The position numbers and the translations under genes were made by a program. A stretch of 64,000 nt of DNA from Ruminococcaceae bacterium UBA5406 (GTDB lineage: Bacteria > Bacillota > Clostridia > Oscillospirales > Acutalibacteraceae), in assembly GCA_002407675.1 (NCBI GenBank), contig DHNW01000025.1:1-64000 (forward strand). The letters are read 5' to 3'. Positions within the stretch are counted from its first letter, which is position 1. Each line of letters begins with the position of its first letter. This document shows positions 58,140 to 64,000 of the stretch, in pieces. Under the pieces are notes generated by a model. The model made no database searches. It saw only the letters and a program-made list of their open reading frames with translations, and had not been told where the DNA came from.

Positions 58140-59381
58140 CTACCGCCCGATTTCCAAAAACAGTTCAGGAAGCGCAGCAATCAAATCAGTTGGGAGCATA
58201 GCGCTCTGCGACAGCCGCGCGGCGCAGCGGTCACCCGCCGCCCCGTGCAGATAGACCGCGCCGCACGCGGCCTGATACGGATCGAACCCCTGCGCGGCAA
58301 ATGCAGCCACCATACCCGCCAGCACATCGCCGCTGCCGCCCCGGGCCATGCCCGGATTCCCCGTTGTATTTTTATACAGCTTTCCGTCCGGCGAAGCAAC
58401 CAGCGTCCCCGCACCCTTGAGGACAAGGATCACGCCGTGCTCGGCCGCAAACCCGCGGGCATACAGCTCCCGATGCGCCTGCACGTCGGCGGGAGTGGTT
58501 TTCAGCAGGCGGGCCATCTCGCCTGGATGCGGCGTTAAAATCAAGGGACCGCGCGCCGTATTCAATCCATCTATATGTTCCGCCGCGATATTTATTCCGT
58601 CGGCATCCAGCACCACCGGAACCTTTGATTCCTTCAGAACAAGGGAAACGGCGCGGTGCGCGGCTGCGCTTTTGCCTAGGCCGCATCCAATCAGGCAGGC
58701 ACTTGCACGGGAAAGGGCTGCTTTCAGCGCAGTAAACCCGGCTTCGGGGAGCGTCCCGTCCGGCCCGGCATCCGTCAGGGTAAAAACCGCTTCCGGCAGG
58801 CGGACAGCCACAATGGGGTAAATGCTCCTGGGCAGGGCGACTTCCACAATCCCCGCGCCGCAGCGCAGAGCCGCCCCGGCGCTCATGACGGCTGCCCCGG
58901 CCATCCCTTCGCTGCCGCAGATGCACAGGAGCCGGCCGTAATCGCCTTTATTGCTCTCCGATGGGCGGGGTTTCAGCATGGAACGCAGAATTTGGAGGCC
59001 GTCCGTCTCCGGCAGGGCAGGCGCGCCGTTTTCACCCATCACAACGGCGCAGGCATACTGCTCCGTATGCGAAACGCTGACGGAAAACCGCGCGCCGCCG
59101 GCAAGCCGCAAAGCACCGCCGGAAAGGAGCAGCGAAGGCCGGCCGGAAGGCCGGCGGATCAGTTCAACATCTTTGGGGCCGAACCCGGAAAAGCCGGTGC
59201 CGACCGCTTTGGAAAACGCCTCTTTCGCACAGAAACTGGCCGCAACGCTCTGAACAGGAAATCCGCGCAGTGCAAGCTGGGCGGACTCGGAGCGGCCGAG
59301 CACCCTATTACAGAAGCGCGGATTTTTCATAGAGCGGCGGATTCTTCCGATTTCTACGAGATCAATTCCTGCCGAAAACAC
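58140..59381 (-). CDS. Fusion of holo-ACP synthase and ADP-dependent NAD(P)H-hydrate dehydratase
   Basis: A 413-aa two-domain protein. Residues 1-115 are AcpS: SAGIDLVEIGRIRRSM with the metal Asp, FCAKEAFSKAVGTGF with the Glu, and FSVSVSHTEQYACAVV. AcpS attaches the phosphopantetheine arm to acyl carrier protein. Residues 130-413 are an NnrD/YjeF C-terminal kinase-fold dehydratase: GSEGMAGAAVMSAGAALRCG, LILTPHPGEMARLLK and ARGGSGDVLAGMVAA, which repairs damaged NADH/NADPH hydrates. The NnrE epimerase domain usually fused to NnrD is absent. The GTG start has AGGTGG 6 nt upstream and overlaps the preceding gene by 20 nt. Confidence 0.93.
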   Translation of the reverse strand: MFSAGIDLVEIGRIRRSMKNPRFCNRVLGRSESAQLALRGFPVQSVAASFCAKEAFSKAVGTGFSGFGPKDVELIRRPSGRPSLLLSGGALRLAGGARFSVSVSHTEQYACAVVMGENGAPALPETDGLQILRSMLKPRPSESNKGDYGRLLCICGSEGMAGAAVMSAGAALRCGAGIVEVALPRSIYPIVAVRLPEAVFTLTDAGPDGTLPEAGFTALKAALSRASACLIGCGLGKSAAAHRAVSLVLKESKVPVVLDADGINIAAEHIDGLNTARGPLILTPHPGEMARLLKTTPADVQAHRELYARGFAAEHGVILVLKGAGTLVASPDGKLYKNTTGNPGMARGGSGDVLAGMVAAFAAQGFDPYQAACGAVYLHGAAGDRCAARLSQSAMLPTDLIAALPELFLEIGR

Positions 59382-59874
59382 TGAAGGCCACCTGCCTTGG
59401 GATAAACGGTTTAATTGCATTCAGAACTTTTTCTTCCGGTGAAAACACCACCAGGATATTTCCCTTTTTGGTATCGTGCGCGCAGAAATACCAGCTGCCG
59501 CGGCCGTCGTCATAATCGGAGGTGAAAAACTGCGTATACCCGTTTTTATTCCGCAGCACTTCCGGTTTAAACTTTCCAATTTCCTCAATGCTGTGGGCAT
59601 CCGTGGAAATAACGCGCTTGCGTTTGCGGCGGTTGATGATTTTATCAATTGTGATGTCACCGTTCGTCACGCTGTATTCAAATTCAAGATTTCTGGAAGT
59701 AATCAGGTAGTAGACGCCAAAACACAGCCCAATCAGGATCAGAAATGCAAAGCCGGGAATAAACATCAGGGAAAGAAGCAGAAGGAGAAGCGCCCCGATG
59801 ACGGTCGCCGTCATAATCAGGTAATCCTTGGAGCCAAATTTTTTTTTGACGATTTGTTCTACAAAAATATCCAT
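59362..59874 (-). CDS. DUF6106-like membrane protein
   Basis: A 170-aa protein with two transmembrane helices close together (about 19-60) after MDIFVEQIVKKKFGSKDYLI, then a cytoplasmic beta-rich domain (EFEYSVTNGDITIDKIINRR, SWYFCAHDTKKGNILVVFSP). It resembles the DUF6106 family of clostridia. GGAGG precedes the ATG and a promoter lies at 59908-59936, so it heads the transcript that continues into acpS-nnrD. Function unknown. Confidence 0.8.
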   Translation of the reverse strand: MDIFVEQIVKKKFGSKDYLIMTATVIGALLLLLLSLMFIPGFAFLILIGLCFGVYYLITSRNLEFEYSVTNGDITIDKIINRRKRKRVISTDAHSIEEIGKFKPEVLRNKNGYTQFFTSDYDDGRGSWYFCAHDTKKGNILVVFSPEEKVLNAIKPFIPRQVAFSVFGRN

Positions 59875-59907
59875 GACTTTCCTCCGGATTTCTTATTTCT
59901 TATACTT

Positions 59908-59936
59908 ATTGTATCATAACGGGCTTCTTTTTACAA
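59908..59936 (-). promoter_or_regulatory. Promoter of the DUF6106-acpS-lipoprotein transcript
   Basis: Minus strand TTGTAA (59931-59936), 17 nt, TACAAT (59908-59913), about 34 nt upstream of the ATG. Confidence 0.75.
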
Positions 59937-59986
59937 TTCAAAATTCCGGGGACTTATTTGTTAATTTTTCCGGTTCATCCGGGCTT

Positions 59987-60976
59987 TCAGCCCTGCTGGA
60001 AAGCCGTCAAACACGAGAGGTTTTCCTCTTCGCGGAGAAACTCGGAAAATTCTTCTTCCGTCATCTCTCTGACCCAGCCGGGACGGCGCCCGGAGGCACC
60101 CGGTCCTTCATTCTGGTATTCCGCAAGCCGGACGGTTTCCGCTTCGGACGAGCCGGGATGCCACAGCTGCCAGCCGTCGGCTGCGATCTGCTCCCCAAAA
60201 TGGCAGCGAAGAAATGCCACGGCTGCAAATTCCCGCCACGGGCGGCCAAGGTAAACCGTGCCCGGGGCGCAGTCCGAAAGGAGGCGGCACCGGTCAAACA
60301 GGAATCCGTATTTCTGCTTTTGAGGTGTGCTGGCCGCCGTTACAAAGCCGTTGATCCTGCGGTTCCGGCTGCGGGAAAACAGGGTGCAGCCGCAGAACGC
60401 AGCCTCTGCACCGCCAAAAATGAAATCGACGTCACCCTCCACATAACAGTTCTGAAAATAATCCCTGCGGCCTGCGCGGGGCGCAGTCTCGCCCGGTCCG
60501 ACAAACGAGCCGGGGATTCTGGGCTTTTCGGGAAGAGGCGCAAGAAAGAGGGTATCCTGCCGGCCGAGAAGGGAAACGTTCTCAAACCGTGCAAGGCCCG
60601 CGTCCGCGTAAACCGCCACCGCCTGGCCTGCCGTGTCACCCGGACCCGCCGTGTTGCGGACCGTAAGATTTTTCACTAAAGCCCTTTCGCCGCCCAGATA
60701 AAGCGTATAGCTGCGGAAAGTACCGCACTTGCGGCCGTCCGGAAACAGATCATAGGCCCCATCCTGCCAGGTGACAACGGTCTTCTCGCGGTCTTCCCCA
60801 ATGAGGCGGATTTCCCGCGCCGCGTCGATCCGGAGCTTTTCCCGGTAGACCCCGTTCCGGATACGGATCTCGGCGGAAGCCCCGCGCGGAATTTTTGCCA
60901 CGGCTTCGGAAATAGTCCGGAAATCTCCGCCGCCGTCCGCCGATACGGTAAACTGATAATCTATTTTACAATCCAT
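59987..60976 (-). CDS. Pectinesterase (CE8 family), no signal peptide
   Basis: A 329-aa right-handed beta-helix pectin methylesterase, which removes methyl groups from homogalacturonan. Active-site motifs: GQAVAVYADAGLARFENV, LGRQDTLFL with the first Asp, YVEGDVDFIFGGAEAAF with the second Asp, and YLGRPWREFA with the Arg. The start MDCKIDYQFTVSADGGGDF has AAGGGGA upstream and gives no signal peptide, so the enzyme appears cytoplasmic. It follows the GH105 gene by 28 nt and is its pathway partner. Confidence 0.93.
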   Translation of the reverse strand: MDCKIDYQFTVSADGGGDFRTISEAVAKIPRGASAEIRIRNGVYREKLRIDAAREIRLIGEDREKTVVTWQDGAYDLFPDGRKCGTFRSYTLYLGGERALVKNLTVRNTAGPGDTAGQAVAVYADAGLARFENVSLLGRQDTLFLAPLPEKPRIPGSFVGPGETAPRAGRRDYFQNCYVEGDVDFIFGGAEAAFCGCTLFSRSRNRRINGFVTAASTPQKQKYGFLFDRCRLLSDCAPGTVYLGRPWREFAAVAFLRCHFGEQIAADGWQLWHPGSSEAETVRLAEYQNEGPGASGRRPGWVREMTEEEFSEFLREEENLSCLTAFQQG

Positions 60977-61004
60977 TTTAAAAAGTCCCCTTGTTTTTGA
61001 AATG

Positions 61005-62162
61005 TCAGCCCCGGTTCCCGGGCATCTGCAGCAGTTCCGCAAAAGCCAGAAGGAAGGGAGCAACGCCCTTGCCGTCGCTTTCCACCACCGGTTCGCTGTA
61101 ATAGTAGGCCGGGGTGCCGTCCCGGGAGTCCGGCCGTCCGAGGCCGCCCACCAGGCAGATCCCGCCGAGGGAGGGCTCCCCGTTCCGGACGCGGAAGTAC
61201 CGCTTCATCGTGCCGAAAAAGGCTTTTTCGCCGCAGGCCCGGTACCGTTCCGGAAGAAAACCGAGGCGCACCCCTTTGAGAATGCCGTAGGCGATCATGC
61301 AGGTTCCGCTGGTTTCCGGGTAATTCTTTTCGTCCGACGCGCGGTCTGCGACTTGATAGAACATCCCGCCAGGCTCCTGATACGGCAGCAGGGAATCCAC
61401 CAAATCGTTCAGCATATCCTTCAGCATCCGGAACCCTTCCCCGCAGGCCTGCCGGTCCGTTTTTTCCAGCGTATCGGCCAAAGCCGCCGCCAGCCATCCG
61501 ATGGAACGCAGCCAGAAACTTTTGGAACAGCCCGTCTGCGGATCGGACCAGCGGGACGCACGGCTCTCGTCGTAGCCATGGTAATACAGCCCCGTTTTTT
61601 CGTCGCGCATCCGGCGGCGGACTGTTGCAAACTGGGTAAAAATGTCGCCGCAGTTCTTTCCTCCGCCGTACTTTGTCTCGTACTCCATATAAAACGGCAT
61701 GGCCATATAGAGCCCGTCCAGCCAAACCTGGTTCGGATAAACCCGCTTGTGCCAGAAGTTTCCTTCCCGGGTGCGCGGGAACTCCCGCAGAAAACCGTAG
61801 ATGTGGTCGGCTGCTTTCCGGTACTTGGGCTTTCCGGTCAGTTCATAAAGCGGAAGAAATGTTTTGGCGCCGTTAATATCGTCCAGGCGCCGGTCCTCTT
61901 CTGCTATGGTGCGGACGCGCCCGTCTTCCTGAACAAAGCGATCCATGTACGCTTCGGCAAAAGCCCCGTACTTTTTTTCTCCTAACACGCGGGAAAGCGT
62001 CAGATAGGCCAGCATCATGCAGCCGTCCACATAATTCCATTTCTGCGGGCCGCCCTTCCGGTACGACTCAATATTCCACGGCGCGCAGGCAGGACCGGCC
62101 GCAAGATACCGGTCCGCTAAAGAGAGCGCCTGCTGTTTTGCCTGTTTCATCTGATCTGTCAT
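61005..62162 (-). CDS. Unsaturated glucuronyl/rhamnogalacturonyl hydrolase (GH105)
   Basis: A 385-aa (alpha/alpha)6-barrel hydrolase that removes the unsaturated sugar from oligomers produced by pectate or rhamnogalacturonan lyases. Family stretches: NYVDGCMMLAYLTLSRV, LDDINGAKTFLPLYELTGKP, VYPNQVWLDGLYMAMPFYMEY (catalytic Asp region) and HGYDESRASRWSDPQTGCSKSFWLRSIGWL. No signal peptide, as usual for cytosolic YteR/YesR-like enzymes. GGAGG precedes the ATG. It is divergent from the araC-type gene, which probably controls it. Confidence 0.94.
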   Translation of the reverse strand: MTDQMKQAKQQALSLADRYLAAGPACAPWNIESYRKGGPQKWNYVDGCMMLAYLTLSRVLGEKKYGAFAEAYMDRFVQEDGRVRTIAEEDRRLDDINGAKTFLPLYELTGKPKYRKAADHIYGFLREFPRTREGNFWHKRVYPNQVWLDGLYMAMPFYMEYETKYGGGKNCGDIFTQFATVRRRMRDEKTGLYYHGYDESRASRWSDPQTGCSKSFWLRSIGWLAAALADTLEKTDRQACGEGFRMLKDMLNDLVDSLLPYQEPGGMFYQVADRASDEKNYPETSGTCMIAYGILKGVRLGFLPERYRACGEKAFFGTMKRYFRVRNGEPSLGGICLVGGLGRPDSRDGTPAYYYSEPVVESDGKGVAPFLLAFAELLQMPGNRG

Positions 62163-62188
62163 GAAAGTTTCCTCCTGTATCCCGTAAT

Positions 62189-62204
62189 AATAAAGTTCTT
62201 TATT
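62189..62204. promoter_or_regulatory. Inverted repeat between GH105 and the AraC regulator
   Basis: AATAAAG-TT-CTTTATT, a perfect 7-bp inverted repeat in the 70-bp divergent intergenic region. Its AT-rich arms also supply -10-like sequence in both directions. Candidate regulator site. Confidence 0.45.
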
Positions 62205-62232
62205 GAAGAAGCATTTTGTGGTAGATTAATGG

Positions 62233-63099
62233 ATGGGGATGATTTGTTTGAAAGAAGTCAGTTTTTCTCCGCATGTTGATTTCTATATCAGCAAAATCTG
62301 CCGGGCGGCCCCTTTTGATATGAAGACCTTCCATCTTCATAAAAAATACGAAATCTATTACCTGATGAAAGGCACGCGCCGGTATTTTATCGAGGACTCC
62401 GCCTACCGGGTCAATGCGGGGGACATCGTTTTGGTAGACAAAGATGAAATCCACAAAACCGGACCTATCGGGCGGGAGCCGCACTCCCGCTTCGTCCTGA
62501 ATTTTAACCCGGAGTACCTCAGCGGTGTGTGGGGAGCGGAAGCTGCCGCCCGGCTGCTAAGCGTCTTTCACTCCGGAATTAAAGTCTTTGCCCCGCCGAT
62601 AAAGGCGCAGGGATTTTTCGAGAGCGCCCTGCAAAATCTGTATGAGCTGAGCGGCGTCAGCACGCCCGAAAGCGACATGCTGCGCAAATCGCTGCTGACC
62701 CTGATCCTTCTTCGCATCAAGGAAAGCGTGGACAGCCTGCTGACGGCCCACGCGGAACCCCAAAAGCTGACCAACAAAACCGTTGACCGCGTAATGACCT
62801 ATCTGGCAGAAAACTATCGGGAACAGCTCAGCCTGAAAGGGATCGCCTCCAAGTTCTACATCAGCCCTTACTACCTGAGCCACCTGTTTAAAAAATTCAC
62901 CAGTCTGTCCCTTGTGGAATATATCAACAGCCTGCGTATCCGCGAAGCGAAAAAATACCTTGAAACAACCACCTTGAAAATCTCAGAAATTTCTGAAAAA
63001 ACGGGGTTCAGCACCAGCGCCCACTTCAGCCGGATGTTCAAACAGGCTACCGGATTCGCTCCGAACCGGTACCGGAAATTTTGCCGGAAAAGCCGTTAG
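62233..63099 (+). CDS. AraC family transcriptional regulator
   Basis: A 288-aa regulator: N-terminal cupin sensor domain (about 10-150; FHLHKKYEIYYLMKGTRRYF, NAGDIVLVDKDEIHKTGPIG) and a C-terminal double helix-turn-helix (about 190-285; LKGIASKFYISPYYLSHLFKKFT, EISEKTGFSTSAHFSRMFKQAT). The start is uncertain: ATG at 62233 or 62239, or a TTG at 62248 with GGATGGGG at good spacing. It is divergent from the pectin genes and likely activates them on sensing a uronate or similar sugar. Confidence 0.93.
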   Translation: MGMICLKEVSFSPHVDFYISKICRAAPFDMKTFHLHKKYEIYYLMKGTRRYFIEDSAYRVNAGDIVLVDKDEIHKTGPIGREPHSRFVLNFNPEYLSGVWGAEAAARLLSVFHSGIKVFAPPIKAQGFFESALQNLYELSGVSTPESDMLRKSLLTLILLRIKESVDSLLTAHAEPQKLTNKTVDRVMTYLAENYREQLSLKGIASKFYISPYYLSHLFKKFTSLSLVEYINSLRIREAKKYLETTTLKISEISEKTGFSTSAHFSRMFKQATGFAPNRYRKFCRKSR

Positions 63100-63285
63100 T
63101 TTTCAGCTTATTTCCTCAGCAGAAATAGCAAGAAGGACAGTCTCCTACATTTATCAGTGTATACGGGATACGGAGCAAAGTCTATTCCATTTTTGCTGTC
63201 TTTCCGAAAGAACAGGCATATTTTGCGCTGTCGGCCCCGCAGCAGCAATCGGTAAAACCGGAAACAGAAAATTGAGGATTCCGTC

Positions 63286-63314
63286 TTGCATTTGTGTGCC
63301 CTGTGTGCTAGAAT
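63286..63314 (+). promoter_or_regulatory. Promoter of pheS
   Basis: TTGCAT (63286-63291), 17 nt, TAGAAT (63309-63314), just upstream of the T-box leader. The stretch 63100-63285 shows no gene or structure. Confidence 0.8.
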
Positions 63315-63324
63315 GAGGTTAAAT

Positions 63325-63576
63325 TGGTTGAGAATAAGAAAAACGCAGAGAAGAAGGAAGTAGCCGTTTCCTCCGCCCGGACGCAGAGAAAGTATGCCGC
63401 TGGCTGAGAGCATGCTGCCGGCTGGAAACAGGTGAAGTTCCCTTCGGAGCGGTGCGGCTGAACCTTTTAAGTAGGCTGCGACGGTTTGCCTCGTTAACCG
63501 GCAGAAAGAGTAAATGACAGGGTGGTACCGCGAGGGCTGTGCCTCCGCCCCTTTTTTTGGGGGCGGAGGCTTTTTT
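63325..63576 (+). promoter_or_regulatory. T-box leader with Phe (TTC) specifier
   Basis: The antiterminator T-box AGGGTGGTACCGCG lies at 63519-63532. The stem I base GAAGG (63353-63357) pairs with CCTTC (63441-63445), enclosing an AAGTAG loop-E strand and the opposite GAAG-TTC, so the specifier codon is TTC (63438-63440), phenylalanine. The leader senses uncharged tRNA-Phe and controls pheS, matching the gene downstream. The terminator is at 63541-63576. Confidence 0.93.
63541..63576 (+). terminator. T-box terminator
   Basis: GCCTCCGCCCC, T-rich loop, GGGGGCGGAGGC followed by six T. The regulated terminator of the pheS T-box, 32 nt before the start codon. Confidence 0.93.
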
Positions 63577-63608
63577 CAGTCCGGGTACGGCCGGAAGGAA
63601 GGATATCC

Positions 63609-64000
63609 ATGAAGCAGGAACTGGAAAAGATCCGCGAACTGGCGGACCGGGATCTCCGGGAGGCAAAAGACCGGCAGTCACTGGAGGATCTGCGCGTCCG
63701 CTATTTGGGGAAAAAGGGCAAGCTGACCTCCATTCTAAAACAGATGGGCAGTCTTTCCGCTGAAGAACGGCCCAAAGCCGGCCGGCTGGCCAACGAAGTG
63801 CGTTCGCGTATTGAAAACGAGCTGGCTTCCCGCGCGGCGGAAATCCGCGAAGCGGAAACCGCCCATCGGCTGGAAAAGGAAAAAATTGACGTTACCCTGC
63901 CGGGGAAACGCCACCAAATCGGGCACAAGCACCCGCTGAGCCGCGAGCTGGACGAAATCAAGGAAATCTTCGTAGGAATGGGCTTCGACATTGTCAGCGG
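63609..64000 (+). CDS. pheS: Phenylalanyl-tRNA synthetase alpha subunit, 5' part
   Basis: The first 130 codons of pheS, cut by the window end. The N-terminal coiled coil starts MKQELEKIRELADRDLREAK, followed by the family block VRYLGKKGKLTSILKQMGSL and GKRHQIGHKHPLSRELDEIKEIF, where the catalytic domain begins. AAGGAAGG lies 6 nt upstream of the ATG. It charges tRNA-Phe together with PheT, expected downstream. Controlled by the Phe T-box in its leader. Confidence 0.96.
   Translation, partial: MKQELEKIRELADRDLREAKDRQSLEDLRVRYLGKKGKLTSILKQMGSLSAEERPKAGRLANEVRSRIENELASRAAEIREAETAHRLEKEKIDVTLPGKRHQIGHKHPLSRELDEIKEIFVGMGFDIVS

Noticed and set aside
1..64000. CRISPR arrays, insertion sequences, prophage or integrase genes
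   Set aside because: No regularly spaced repeats, transposase, integrase or att-like direct repeats were found; gene order is mostly conserved housekeeping.

Overview
The window reads as a chromosome segment of a spore-forming, fairly GC-rich clostridial Firmicute, probably of the Oscillospirales (Ruminococcaceae) type. The evidence is: sporulation genes (yabP, yabQ, spoVB-like, CotF-like), the Firmicute gene orders tig-clpP-clpX-lon-engB and rplS-lepB-ylqF-rnhB-yraN, a CIRCE/HrcA heat-shock operon, a Phe T-box, hemZ, long-form hpf, and many TTG/GTG starts behind strong Shine-Dalgarno sequences. The lineage is inferred from gene content only. I see no insertion sequence, prophage or CRISPR array.

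Layout. 1-270: tRNA cluster (Val, Asp, Phe and one cut by the window edge). 0.4-1.4 kb: yerC and a methyltransferase. 1.5-8 kb: protein quality control (tig, clpP, clpX, lon, engB). 8-13.4 kb: phosphohydrolase, thrC, yraN, rnhB, rbgA, lepB and rplS, with a structured rplS leader. 13.5-18.3 kb: GT2 glycosyltransferase, polytopic membrane protein, aminopeptidase P. 18.3-20.7 kb: amino-acid ABC importer. 20.9-23.3 kb: GH94 phosphorylase. 23.3-25.4 kb: HD hydrolase and PepV. 25.5-32.3 kb: GntR regulator and an oppA-[hairpins]-oppBCDF peptide importer. 32.7-36.8 kb: a promoter, a 59-codon leader ORF and a terminator ahead of a heterodimeric ABC exporter. 36.8-37.9 kb: four very small genes. 38-40 kb: groES-groEL. 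40-44 kb: rRNA methyltransferase, hpf, a lone fumarase alpha subunit, amidohydrolase. 44-48.3 kb: spoVB-hup-rqcP-yabP-yabQ-divIC-S1 protein. 48.5-56.3 kb: zinc-ribbon protein, kinase, hemZ, MBL hydrolase, relA, recJ. 56.3-59.9 kb: spore-coat pair, a MazF-type toxin without antitoxin, lipoprotein, acpS-nnrD fusion, DUF6106-like protein. 60-63.1 kb: pectin module (CE8, GH105, AraC). 63.3-64 kb: pheS behind a T-box.

The most interesting locus is 32.76-36.8 kb. A near-consensus promoter with a 12-bp tandem duplication over its -10 element, a small ORF with a strong ribosome site and an intrinsic terminator lie directly in front of a two-gene heterodimeric exporter. This is the architecture of ribosome-mediated attenuation known from Bacillus subtilis bmrBCD, and a possible antiterminator pairing is visible. 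Other notable points are an AcpS-NnrD fusion, an orphan EndoA toxin, an orphan fumarase alpha subunit, and pectin enzymes without export signals.
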